This document shows, in pieces, positions 36,672 through 49,900 of a DNA stretch of 63,767 nucleotides. The notes beneath the pieces are model-generated. The model did not search any database, was not told the origin of the DNA, and worked only from the letters and a program-made list of their open reading frames with translations. Positions within the stretch are counted from its first letter, which is position 1, and each line of letters starts with the position of its first letter. The stretch lies in assembly GCA_003640385.1 (NCBI GenBank), contig RCAB01000374.1:1-63767 (forward strand), read 5' to 3'. The translations under genes and the position numbers were made by a program. This stretch comes from Setaria digitata. Lineage: Eukaryota; Nematoda; Chromadorea; Rhabditida; Setariidae.

Positions 36672-39600
36672 ATGTCCATGAAATTTTTTGCTGGTTTACA
36701 AGATTTCTTGGGTCTGTACGATACGTCATCATCAAGCAACGATCAGCAACAAGAACAACAGCCGTCCTCACCTACTTCAACAACAGCAACAACACCAACA
36801 GCAGCAGTAACCGCAGCAACAAGCTCTTCGCCGCCTACGATATTGTCAGTTAATTCTGATACCATTGAAATCAAAGTAAATTCGCCGAAATATATTTCTG
36901 ATATTAGTATCGAGGGTAACATTAATCAATACCAACAGCGGCAGTTATTACAAAAAGTAACACTGGACGATTCGGAGGGTTAGTGTATTGTATTTAGCAG
37001 AAAAAAAAAAAATTCCTTATTGTTTACTACGATACCTAGATATAAACTATATCTCTAGAAATTCTAATTTTAATTTAATATCAGTTACGGTTTTCCTACT
37101 CTTCCTACATTTACCTGCTTGCTAAGTGCATCATTTCGTTTCATTCTGCTGAAATTTTTTTTATAATCAGTACAAAGATTAGGATTTGTTAGTTGGATTA
37201 TCCGTTTGAATTTTAAGTTATCTATTTGAACACTTTTCTTTGAGATGATTAAGCCAACGAGAATCAGTCTTACGCAAACATAACATAACTCGAAAACTTT
37301 CTATAACATTCTTTTTAAGCACTCGCCAACTGTACTGGCACGGCTTCAGCTCTCAGTCTTGATCCATCTTGCTTTCAGAAATCGCAAACGTAGAAGAGAA
37401 AATACGACAGTGCACTCATAGACGAAGTGTGCATTTTCCGGATGTTATTGTAACAAATTTCTACGATGCTCCAACAAACACTTTCGCTAATAAGAGTACG
37501 TTAAGTTTCTGATGGGATTAGATTGAAGAGTTCGGTCTGTGCGGATTAGATTGTTGCTAATTTTTTTCTAAAAAAAAATTCTAAGGAGATACGAAGTTAC
37601 ACATAGTATAATATAGGGATAAAACAATATGTTTGCTGTGTTTGTTTTGTGCTCATCGATTTGAAACTACTGTTTTGGGTCGGCTCATTTTGAAATTTTC
37701 CATCTTAGTTTTACTGCCTGCTAAGAGAAGAAATCCCTGTGTTTTATTTGTTCTACAAAGGAGAAAGATACCAGAGCAGTATAGGGTCTCTGGTTTCTTA
37801 GTATAACGTTACAAAAATGACAGTTTTATTTACTGATTTGCTTAAGCAAATTAAAAAAGACATTATTGCCTTGTAATATCACAAATTTCGAACAAATCTG
37901 AATGCGATTGTTGTTTTTATCATATTTTTAGATACGAATGACATCGCAGCCATCAGTACTTCCTATTTAGATGCTTGCAAACGTTTGCGAGTTGATCCGA
38001 TCCAATCCGTACAAGAACAGATAGCTGTATATTTTCTTTAATATTATTTTCACTTTAAATTCAGAATCAGCAACAGTTTTCATCACATGGTTTATTAAAC
38101 GGTTCCTCAACTTATTTGGTGAGCAATGACATCTGAGATGCAAACCTGTCTCTCGCGCTTCATTTATCTAGTACATTTTAAAGTGTGCTGGGATCTTTTT
38201 TTTTTGTTATTAAGAAAAGTTTCAAAGAACATCGGTTAAAAAGAAGCAGTCCATCCCAAGTAGAATCAAATAAAATTGTTATAGGTTAACTTATTCTGGT
38301 AGAAATGTCTAAAACTTGACGGAAACAGTTTCTAGGAATTTCAAATATGCCGCATTTAATAGGCATGTTGATTGAATGTCCTCTAAAAGAGATGAATTAT
38401 ACTGTAAGCGGTGATGTGCTAAGTTTGTTTATGAAGTCTCCGCTATTCTGCATCCTAATGTCGGTCTTTTGCATATAATGTTACGATTATTATTTGTGCA
38501 TGCTAAATATAGAATTATCTGAGAGTTACAGGAGATAGGGAACAGTGGATTTTTCAAGTAAATGATTACTGATTCTTCTATCACTTTTCGAAAAAAAAAA
38601 AAAAACTGTTTCAGTGTTTCCATCAAGTGATAGGTGTACGCCAAGAGTCCCTTTCTTTAAAAGGTTTGCACTCTTTTTTTTTTTTTTTTTTTTTAACGTG
38701 CTGTTGTGAACTGGGTGTTCTTAAACGTTTAATTGAAAAATTAAAAAAAGGTTTTTTATATAGTTCAAATTTTGTTAGGATGGAACAATTGGTAGTTGCC
38801 CGTAAGCCTAACTGTTGTAGGTCATCGCTTATCTTCTACTGATATGGAGTGTTTGGAAGAAATTTTCAATAAAGTCCAGTTCGATATGCTTGATTTTGAA
38901 TATACTTTCTTGGATGATGATGTAAGTTGCATGAGTTCATCCATTCCTGACAAATTTTATTCTTATGAAACTGTTCTCTTTTCGAAAATATATGTATTAG
39001 TTGTGATTGATGTCATGCTATTTCCACTCTTCACGAGAAGTGTAAAATACAATCCTCCTACCATCCAGTCATAGTGTAGCTTATTGTACATTAATGATAC
39101 TTATACTGATATTCACGACCGTTGACGGCTTTCCATGTAATTTACATTGTCATTGTGCAGTTTGTATCTTCTGAATTATAAAGTTATTGAAAGTTCTGTT
39201 ATGAATTTTCTGAGTAATGGATTTGTTTGTGACAAACAATAAGCTTTTTTCAGAGTGCTGTGTGCCTTGGAGAGATGCTTGAGTTTTATGATTCTGCTGT
39301 AAAATTAAATTTGTCTTTTAATAAGCAAATCAATTTACGAGGCTGGCAAGCTATATGTAAGGCTGTAAGAGATGTAAGTTCTTATTTTAATCTTTTCCAG
39401 TTTCCGAAATACCAGACTTCATTGTTGTTGGAAATGTTAAGTCTGGGTGTCAGGGAAGTGGTATTGGTGAAACCTGTATATTAAGCTAACCATTAGATTA
39501 AGATGTCGCAAAAGAGATGGGAAAATGGGCTACCCTCAGACAAACTAGTTTTAAGGTCAAGTCCTTGGATTACTCTCTCTCCCTCCCTCTCTCTCTCTCT

Positions 39601-41142
39601 CTCTCTCTGCTGCATTTATTTTTAGCTTCGAATTTTCTACTATCACTGATGTATAGAATTTCTCTTTCAGGCACCTTCTATCCAGTACCTGAATTTGCGC
39701 TATACATCGTTATCGGACCGCGCAGTTCCTGTTTTAGCGCGTGCTTTACGTTCCCAATCGTCGTTAACTATTCTACATTTGGAAAATGTGTCTCTTGCCG
39801 GACGAAATTTGATTTTAGTTGGTTAGCGTGTTTTTTTTTTTTTTTTTTTTTATGAAGCCTGTAAAATATTAGTGTGAAAATTCATAACAGAATGAAAATT
39901 TAATGTGCCTTAAGGAATGCAATTGTTAAGAAGGCAAAATTGAAACTTGTTGTGGAAGAACTTTTTTAGATGGAATTTTCTCAGAAAGGAGCAGAAATTC
40001 TAGGACCAATTTTTTTAATCAATTAGATATCATTGTCTAACGAAACGATGAAATTCTTGAAACCTGAGCGAAGGAGGCGTGGTAAATCAGTTGCCATTGC
40101 TGCTGCTGGTTAATTACGGTGATTTATCCTTAACTAGTATAAGTAGATATTTGTTGCTCTCGTTAAAGGTATAAAGAGCCGAATCGTAGGAGCGAGACCG
40201 AAATTCGATTTCGAAACTTCACTTAGAGAATGAAGAGTTAGCATTTTTCATGTTGGTTAAAATTTCCTTGAAATATATCCATCTTAAATTGTTTAAAGCA
40301 CTTCTTACACCGAATGTAGTGTAATTTTAGTGAATGCATAATATTGTTTTAGGATGTGCATTAAAGGGAAATACGGTATTGCGTGAGCTTTATTTGGGTG
40401 AAAATAATCTACAACCAGCAGATGGTGCTCATATCTATCAAATTATCATCACGAGTGTATCAATTCAGTTGCTTGACCTACGGAATAATCAGTTACAGGT
40501 TTATACTTAGTTCTGAATTGATGAATTGTTGGTTGGAAGTATGCGATATATATTATTCTCTTATGAGCTGAGTGCACCGAGTTAAACAATTGTAGGGATG
40601 GAGACTAAGAATGATTAAAAATGGCGAGCAACTGTAATGAAGCTAGGAAGGTGGTACTTTGCCAGTTGCAGAATATATCTTTACAAATAATATTGTAATA
40701 ATAAAAATAATAAACGATAATAACAATAATAATAATTAATAATAAATAATAACGATAAATAATAATAATTAATACTAACAATGATTAGTAATAATAGTAA
40801 TGATGAATAATAATAGCATTTAATAATGACAATAATTAATAATAATAATTAACAATAATAATAATAATTAATAATAACGGTAACATAATGTAATTAACGA
40901 TGATAATAATAATAATGATAATTATAATAACGTAATAGCAATAATAATTAATAGTAATAAATAATAATATAATAATAATAACAATAATAATAATAATAAT
41001 TAGAGTAAAAATAATCAATAATAATAATAAATAATAATAGTGATAATGATAATAATAATAATAATAATTAGAGTAAAAATAATCAATAATAATAATAAAT
41101 AATAATAGTGATAATGATAATAATAATAATAATGATAATGNG

Positions 41143-41173
<31 letters not shown>

Positions 41174-44100
41174 CTAATAATAATAATAATGATAATACTA
41201 ATAATAATAAAATGATAATAGTAATAAGTAATAATAATAACATGCTTCTGAATTCTGAAATGTCTAGTTTTAGCTTATCCAACTTAGCACCTAATAATAA
41301 AATAAGGTGTTATGAATTCGCTTTATGATTTTAGGATGGTGGTTTGCGCCATATTTGTGATGCACTGAGACATCGTGATACAGCAAAAAATAGTGCGCTA
41401 TCCGCACTGATACTATGGAATAATAGAATAACAAGTAGTGGAATGGATGCACTGGCGCAAGCACTTGTTGGTTTCTTGTTTATTTTTAAATTTTAAATTC
41501 GGTGAAAACATTCAATAGAAATATCTGTTTGTTCTTTCGGATTTATTAGCTATTAATCTTTTGATGATGGATCTGTCATTTTGTTGGAGTTTGCATTTCC
41601 ATATACAAAATATGAATAGATCCGACATTATTTGATAGATTAAAGCTCTAAGGAACTCTTTATTTACTTGAGATGTTATAGCCAAAATTTTTTGTGCGCA
41701 AATTTTCACATTTACAGAAAGAAAACGGAAAATTGGAAACGTTGAACATTGGCAATAACAGCTTGTTATTGGAGGGTATTATAAAGTTGAAACCAGCTTT
41801 GCAGGAGAATTGTAGTTTGCAGAGACTTGGCTTGCAAGCAACAAATCTAGACTGCCAGAGTACGTTCCTTCCTTCCAGCTGTCCAGAAATTTCGAAATCC
41901 CGAAATCTATCTAAATATTTTCTTTGAATTCTGATATAGTAAATATATCCTTTTATTTCATTTCTCTCAATTTTTGTCAATAATTCCATGATGTGTTGGT
42001 TACGGTTCTTTATGGGTTTTTATTACTGACTGGAAAGCCAACTACTTTTCTAAGTTATTCCACTTCACTTTAAATAGACGTGATAATATCTTCGCAACTG
42101 TAGCTATCCTGTCATGCTTCGATCTGATTTCATGAGTTTAAAATGTTATAAATGTTTCTTGGGTATTGCTTTTGTTTCAAAATTAAAGAACTAAAAATAA
42201 GTATAGTAGGAATGATAGATAGTTTGATATACAACCCTTATGTTCTGTCGTGTATAATTTATAATAATAGAGTTTGTTTTTTAAGGTGCTATCGTGTTGG
42301 CAGAATGCTTGGCTGATAACAAAGTGATGATACGATTGGACTTACGAGATAATCCACACATCGGTTCTGCCGGCTTGTTAGCGCTTCATCTCGCAATGAA
42401 AATGAATACTTCATTAACAGTTCTGAATTTGGATACATCAGTTACCCAATCCAATAGTTTAAAGGTCCTTATTTACATGTTTGACTAATATATTTTTAAC
42501 ATTATTTTAAGTGATCACTTTATAAACATCAAATCCTTTTTGGCGTAAAATATTTCACTGTTAAACGTCGGCCTCAGTCAGTTTGAACACACTGGCTGTA
42601 ATTAAGTAATATATAATTATTTAATTTAGCATCCGCAATTTCTGATTTCTCTGTAATGAGCAATATTAATAAATTAGTTTTCTATAAGAAAAGAGCTCAA
42701 TAGGACTCGGTCATCAATTAAGTGTGTCTTGCTGAATAGCTTAGTTACTGAACTGTGAATTGACCATTGAAACTATTTTTTCAATCAGTCTTTTATTCCC
42801 TATTATTTGCATTGTTTGACATTGTTTATTTAGTGTAGGCTTAGACTAGTATCCTTCTAATAATATGTTCCAGCAGCATATGTCACATCAGCAGAAGGCC
42901 AACCTGCAGTTTGGTTGTAGTTTCGGTAAAGCGGGCTCTGCAGTCTCCAACCAGTTGCCAGCAGTTCCCTTTTTTTCTTTCGCTCTTTGAATTAAAGTCT
43001 CAATCTTCCAGGTTAAAGAATACCAGGAGCAGTTTAAGGTTTATTATGAAGAAATAAAGATGTTCTGCGAACGAAATAAGGAAATCGCGCTGAAAAAACT
43101 TTCTGTCCTTACAACTGTCCAAGATGGTGCCATTACTACTGGTACGAAACAGTATGAAGAAAACGTAGAAGAGGAGGAGGACGACGAAAAGGAAGAGGAG
43201 GAAAAAGATAAGGAAACAAAAGTAGTGACAAATGGACGCGTTGATAATTTGGAAATTGCTGAACGGAATGTAGCAGCAACATCACATAATGCAATTTGGT
43301 TGCTTGGTCGATCCTCATCTTTAACGTGTGCGGAAACTGTCGATGATATTTCAGTACGTTTTTTCTTTCTCTTCTATCTTTTTTGCTTAAGTGACAGCAC
43401 TTCTGCTTAATATCTTGTTCATCATATCGAAATATTTTATAAATGTTTTAGTTTCATACAATTCTTTATTTGGGCGATAGCCATAATCCAGCTTGACAGA
43501 TAGATTCTAGGAAGGAGCAGATATAAATGAAAAAGAACCATTCCGATATTTATATTCATTGCTCTGTATCATCAGTGTTAGGTTTAACTTGAGTCTAAGA
43601 CCAGATATCCTGAAGAATTCCATAGCGACTTTAAACAGTCTACTGGTTACATTCACGTTAGAAAATTAAATGAAATTATTTGTGAAATTTTGTTATTTAT
43701 TTACAATGCAGGAGCGTGTTGCACAAATGACTCATTACTCGTTGTCGATCATAGAGCGGATTCCAGACAGTATCACTACTATTAAAAAGCAGGCCAACGA
43801 AAGCCATCCTGCATTGTTTCTCAAAAGTACAGCATTATTTCTTTTCTAGTGCTTTGAAAAAAGTTCCCTTTTGTTTAACTACCGTAAATGCTTTTGATTA
43901 CCGCAATATCTCCAGCTGGATATTGGATAAAATCATTCCATGGATTCATCTTAGTTTATGCCATCATTTCTAGGATCATTCATTTTAGTCTTTCTATTAA
44001 TCATATTTCCACATGCCTTATTTTCAGATCTTTTATTTTTCCACAAATCACAACCTTTTCTTCGCTCATTCATACCATTTCCATTTCCCGCATAACGCTG

Positions 44101-46136
44101 TTGAAAAATCAAGCAAATAATGTAACTTTCAAAATCGCGGATTCCCAAAGAATAGTGAGTTTTAAATTCAGGTGAGCTATCGAAATGTCCGTCGCTGCCT
44201 TCAATAACTTCCGGCGATCATCCTGAAGTAGGATCAAGTCCACGTGTGAGACGAATCTCGCGACGGTTTACCGTCTCGACGTCAAGCTTAAATGCGACAA
44301 ATCCACGTGATGTTGCTCAAGCAAAATCGCGGTTTAAGGTATTTTGATTTACAAAAAAATGGTGGTTTGAATCATTTGTGGACGAGGGCATTATTAGTGT
44401 AATTATATTTGGTTTATTCATGCTAAATTGAAGTGAACTCAATTGTTATTCTGTTTAAATCGCTAGTTGGTTATTATTTAGTATTTTTTTTAGGTGGAAC
44501 AGGTGGGCCCATCGATTCAAAAAGCATCAAAAGCTAAGTCGGATGACTGCATTCCATTACAGCGTTCACTTAGTGAAAGTTCTGCAGTTGATACACACGA
44601 ATCTGAATTCTTTACTACTGGAAGTTCAAATTTACAACCTGGAAATTCGACAATTGAGCGAACGAAAGAATTGTCCGAAGCAGTGATCGATGTGCTGATA
44701 GAGAATAAGAATAAGTCAAATAAGCATGTAAATCAAAGCGGCACTGTTTGCGAAGAGAAGTTTGAATTTTTAGACAGCGAAGAAAGACCTGGAAATCCTG
44801 GATTTCTTGATACTGATGAAATATCAGGGAGCTTTAGGTCTCAAGATGGTGAGAAAGTTATGGCTTCATCTCAAGATATGAAGAAATCTTGTGAAGTGGC
44901 TATCCAGAACACAGACGAAGAAAATCCTCAGCCTAGTTCTGTGCAGTTTACCGCTGTAGTTACTTTGCAACACAAATCAAATAAACCAGCACAAGTCCTT
45001 TGCAATGATGCTACTTTTGTTACTCTGGAACTTGGTCTTGAGAAATCCTCTGTTTACGAGCAAACTGTTGGTACGAAGCATGCCCTAGAACAAGCAGCCG
45101 AAGTCGTGAGGACTTGTGGAAATAAGACACAAGTCTCAATAAAGCCGGCGACTTTCTGTAGCTATTCTGAAATGAATTTTACAAGTCATCTGCCGGATGA
45201 AACTATAATAAAGGAAGTCATTGGAGATCTTATCAATTACGTCGTTTATGAGGTATTATTTTCTTTAAATTGATACTCTTGCAGATATCGTTTCTTTTTT
45301 TTTTTCACAGTACTCTAGTTGTGATGGTTGAAATCAAGGGAAAACTTAGCTTGAACTCTTAAAAGAAGTTTAAACTTTGAACACTTTGGCGATGTTCTTG
45401 ACGGACAGTCAAAGCGGTAAAGCTGCGATTCTGATATTAAATGTTAAAACATCAAAATTACATCCACAAACACTTTGGTACTATCAAATTTGATTTCATA
45501 ATCGTGCTTTTTTTCATGTTAATCCAAAATTCAGAGTGTAGCCCGAAGTCCCAATATAAATTCATTGCTTTCTTTTTAAGATAAGTGACGATGATTCAGT
45601 TTGCTGTAAAAAGATCTCATTTGGTGCCACAAATAGGAGCAAGGAATGCTCACCGACAATTCATTCTTCGTCTTCTGGTTCTAGGTAATTCATCTAGTGC
45701 TGAATAAGGATATTAATTTTGCACGAGTAATTATGCTCTGATGATTTTTTTCTTTTTCAAAGATCTGTTGCACACTTTGAAGACGAAAAAGGAAGGGTAT
45801 GTATTATAATTTAAATGCAAAAAAATCTGTCAAAAGATATAAAGAGGGAATAGATGAAAAGTTTCTATATTTGTCAAATTGAAATCCACTTTTCAACAGC
45901 TGATTCACATTTGATTGACACAAATTTGCAGAAGTTCGTCAAACTTTTTCCTGAATACTTCGGGTGATGTAGAAACAGACGAAGAAGCTATACATTGTGT
46001 AGTACGCAACCTCGTCCGCGATATACTGCTGCAAGAAAAAGAATTTCTGAGGCAAAGTTTAAGGAAAAAGCGACGACATCTTGTTGCGATGCCTAAGGTG
46101 GATCGTAGTTTGTGTAGCTGGTCACCTAACTGCTAA
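36672..46136 (+). CDS. ppp1r37: Protein phosphatase 1 regulatory subunit 37 (PPP1R37)-like LRR protein
   Basis: Predicted PP1-binding leucine-rich-repeat inhibitor. Exons: 36672-36978, 37379-37495, 37932-38026, 38065-38118, 38796-38921, 39254-39373, 39671-39821, 40353-40498, 41335-41466, 41718-41859, 42286-42464, 43012-43353, 43712-43826, 44172-44338, 44494-45252, 45581-45684, 45932-46136. Phases agree, giving 1086 aa. The N-terminus is low-complexity Gln/Ser/Thr/Ala. Residues 117-122 (RRSVHF) fit the RVxF PP1-docking consensus. About 190-585 are LRRs co-linear with human PPP1R37: LEEIFNKVQFDMLDFE, LNLSFNKQINLRGWQA, LTILHLENVSLAGR, LRELYLGENNLQPADG, LILWNNRITSSGMDAL, LETLNIGNNSL, LRDNPHIGSAGLLAL. 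Then come a helical part, an acidic run (EEEEDDEKEEEEKDKE) and a long Ser-rich C-terminal region with no family match. Exon 38796 uses an acceptor after GGTAG chosen to avoid an in-frame stop. The first ATG is followed two codons later by a second. The 3' end is less certain because an internal donor at 46097 could continue downstream. Confidence 0.88.
39571..39609 (+). repeat. (CT)n microsatellite
   Basis: A CT-rich run lies in the intron before the PPP1R37 exon at 39671. It includes CCCTCCCT interruptions. Confidence 0.9.
40685..41245 (+). repeat. Long ATA/ATT-type microsatellite with an N at 41141
   Basis: About 560 bp of imperfect AAT/ATA/GATAAT units sits in the PPP1R37 intron between exons 40353-40498 and 41335-41466. 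It includes GATAAT hexamer runs (41135-41170) and an internal direct repeat of about 70 bp (41001-41070 and 41063-41130). The long Ile/Leu/Tyr frame on the opposite strand is a repeat artefact. The single N inside suggests the assembly is collapsed or approximate here. Confidence 0.9.
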
Positions 46137-46201
46137 GCATAACGGCAGTCCCTTTTGTAAGTCTTGTAAATAATTGAGTAGATTCCATCTAAAAGTCATG
46201 T

Positions 46202-46207
46202 AATAAA
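46202..46207 (+). terminator. Polyadenylation signal AATAAA
   Basis: AATAAA lies 65 bases after the PPP1R37 stop codon. It is consistent with cleavage about 15-20 bases later and supports 46136 as the end of at least one transcript form. Confidence 0.6.
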
Positions 46208-46966
46208 ATGGTCACTTTAGACATTTGTGGGCTTGGTTTTTTTTTTTTTTTTTTATACATCAGCTTCTTAATGTTTTTTTTTTTTTGGATAAATTTGTTT
46301 CCGATTTCGTACCAGTTAATTTGAGTCCAATTATTGTAACTTAAAAGCGGTTTTATTCCAACAAAATATCTACATTTCCATGGTGTTTTTATGTATACTG
46401 CATCTGTAAATTATGTAGAATCGCTTTTTCGAGGTTATATGCACAAAATTATCTGGTTTCTATTGTTTTATTGTTTTTTTTTTCTTTTTTTTAAAACGTA
46501 CCACCTCTTAGAAATTTTTAGTAAGATTGATTTTTTTTACTTTTATGATTATGTCATTTAGTCTGAGATCGTAGCTGTCATTTCCCGAAAGTATGAGCTC
46601 TTATTTTTAAATTGAACAAGTTAGGTAACCTCACGTATTGGAAAAAAGGAATCGGTGAATAAGTTGGAATAGACACGTGGGTGGTATGTCTCTTATATGT
46701 TTATTATTATTAATGATTTTATGTCAGTTGAAAGCAGAAACCAGACACATCCAACTGTGTGTACTTTTAGCTATTTATTTTCTAGTCTCGTATTACTTTT
46801 GGTAACTAATTTATAAACCCGGTCGTTAAGAATTGTTTTTCATTTGGACATTTATTTCTCCCTTTCTTTTCCCTCACTTGACGATGATTATTTTCGTTGT
46901 ATTTTTCTTTCATTTCTATTTGCTACGCTTTTTTTTTTTTTTCGTTAATTTTATTTTGTTTTCCAG

Positions 46967-49900
46967 CTGTGGAAGGATCACCTCATACTGGTTTTTATTA
47001 TACTTGTTCATACTTCATTGATATGGTAGGAATAAATCGTACTTGTACGTGGGAATAAGTATCTATCTGTACATATGTATCGCATACTCACTGCAGTCAA
47101 AGGATTTGTCCAGTGTTCTTCGAAGTTTATCTTTCGTTAAATTTCGGAGAATACGTTCAGTGGGAACCCTTCGAAAAGAGATCGATCCTCAGTGGAATAC
47201 AACGGATATTCGTGGGGACCGGTAATCTGTTTCTTTATCGACCGTTGTTTTCTCTCATTGAGCTCTCATATGTGGTGATGAACTAAAGCGATCGGTTCGT
47301 TGTTTATTGGGAATTTAATCAGTCATTCATGTTTATTAGTTCTTGTCGACTCTATTGGAAGCTTTTTAATATAGAGGAATTAATTAAATTGTATACAAAG
47401 GATTGCTTCTTTTTTTTCTTAACTTTCCATATATTTTAGTCCTCTCAGTTACAAAAAAAAAAAAAAAAAAAAAANTATATATATATATATATATATATTA
47501 TGTATATATAACTACATGTTTGGTTTATCATAACTGAAAGCAGCATGCTTCACGTAGTTGAGGTAAGACTGATTTGCTCATAGATTCAGTCAAGAAGATT
47601 GTCCTTTTCCAGGACTTCTTGTTATGGAATGTAAACTAGTAATTGATTTATAATTCTAATTACGAATATCAAATGTAGAAAAAATTTGCGACCTATGATT
47701 TTTTTCAGTTGGATGGATTTTGTTGTTGTCCACCATATGTTTCAGAGAGGAATTTTAGAAACTCAATTTTTTTTTATTGAAAATTTCGAAATATTTCCTA
47801 ATCTATGTTTTACATTTCCATTTTCTTCTAATTAACGATCCTTGAGCAATATCGGTTCATTTTTAAAATGGATTGTGCTTGTATTTATTGCTTCTCTATT
47901 ATGTACTGCAATCATCTTATCCATTAGGTTTGTTAATAGCGCAACTTTTGCAGTTGTAAATAGATCAGTATTGATTATTACTTTCTCTTGCTTGTATAAC
48001 GTCTAATCAACAATGTATATTTCATGCGCTGATTATTTCAGGGACTGAGGCACGTTATTTTAGGGAAAACTCACTAAACCGTTTATATAAACCGTATTCG
48101 GAAGTCACTTCGACAGGCTGCTTATTTTAGAAAAGTGAACAGAAATTGCAATATTTCCACTGTTAATTAATTTTAAAATCCAGCGCGTTGGTTCTAAACA
48201 TACAGTTTTGTACAGAAAAATCATTTGCTGTAAGAACTAAGGCCTAAAATCGATCAAAAAATGGATTTACTGAAGACGTGAGAGTTTGCTGTCCAGGAAT
48301 GAATGTAAAAGAAGTAAATATTTGCCGCTTTACTTCTGATCAATTTTCATGACGAAAATTGGACTTATGATTCTTCTTGTCAGTTGCCATTGTATTTGTT
48401 AATTTCATTCTCTTCCTCTTTATGGCAGCTTTCCTCATATTTCAGAGTTAATTTTGTAATTCTAAAATGAAAGAAGAAATTTCTTTCCCAACAAATTCAC
48501 ATTAACTCCTCGATTTCTGATTACTGTCGAGGAAGTAGAAATTTCAAATAAAAATTGTTTCCATGTGGAGAAGAGCGAGGAGATGTTAGAACATTTTGGA
48601 TTATGTTATTGACTGGTATAAAATGATATGAGTGACTCAGTGATTAATTAATTCTTAACCAGCAGATGAAACAACCAATCTGAGGGTTTCGTGCGTTTTA
48701 GGTCATACCATTTGTGATTTGGAAGTAGTGCCTTGCTGGGTCAAAAAAAAAAATTTCCATATTTCGGGTTCGGTTTCTACCACATGTATACATGTATATA
48801 AAGTTGTTTTGCAATTATCCGTTGTATATTCTGTGGATAATACGGATCAGAACAGATCACTGTTACTGTATTAGACTATCATTGTTACACTGATAGGATT
48901 AAATTTTAAATTTTTCTATTTTCCATTAAGTTCTGTATCATTTTTCCCATGCAATGTTTTTGTTTGTAGCAGTATTCATCAGTAAATTTTGCTACGCTCA
49001 ATGAACCATCTTAACATCATGAATTGCAATGAATTAATTGATGCAATAATTGATTAAATGATGAGTCAGATTCTGAAAAAGATGCTCCGAAAGTTCTAGG
49101 AATTTTCAATTAACAATGAGAAAGAATATGATGTCCGCAGCGATGAAAATGATTTCTGAACAAGTGAAAGTCGTTTTTTAAAAATTTACGGAAATTAAGT
49201 GATCCTATGCGAAGAGTGACATATTTAAATGGAAATTTAGGTAGTAATTATTTTGTATTATGAAAAATGATGATGAAAGATTGCCGAATATAAGTTACTT
49301 AAATTCAAAATTGCAAATTACAGTCTTTTTCTTCTCTTCCAATGATTATTCCTTTTAGTTGCTGTAAGCAAATACTTAATAATAATTAATAAAGTAAGCA
49401 AATACTTAATAATTATCTTCAAAAGAGTAAGTTATCCACCAAATTCAAATAGTTTCGGGCAGTGCTCAGTTACTGTCTTTTTTCTTTATGTATTACTACA
49501 TTTGTGCGAACAAGTTTCTACTAAATTCTTTTCTAATTGGTAACAGGAATTAGGGATTTCGTACTCGTGTAGTAAACGAGAATTTAATATTTTGGAAAGA
49601 AATTTTCAAAAAAAAAAAAAGGACGAATTCGTGATATTTGCTAGGTGATTTCAGGATGCTGTCGAATTAGTATGTGTATTTAATTTTGAATTTCTTTGCT
49701 AATTTTCCAGTGCTCCTCAAATGATCAAGGATTTCTATCAGTGGAATCAGTTTTTCACATGTTTAAAAGTTGATACGGAAAGATTATTATGTGAAAATTA
49801 TACAAGAGTAAGCAAATACTTAATAATTATCACCAACAAATTATATATTTATTTTAAAATGATCCGTGATTTTAGTAGTATCACTACTCGACACAGATAA

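Noticed and set aside
40836..41282. 148-codon Ile/Leu/Tyr frame on the minus strand
   Set aside because: It is a translation of the AAT microsatellite and spans an N.
43888..44175. 95-codon frame in a PPP1R37 intron
   Set aside because: Composition is typical AT-rich intron, and the flanking exons join in phase without it.
45763..45796. 34-nt candidate exon in PPP1R37 (RSVAHFEDEKGR)
   Set aside because: Splice sites look fair, but including it breaks the frame of the last exon, whereas 45684 to 45932 joins in phase.
46967..46980. CTGTGGAAGGATCACCTCAT resembling the 3' end of small-subunit rRNA
   Set aside because: Only about ten bases match and no other rRNA sequence surrounds it; it was taken as chance.
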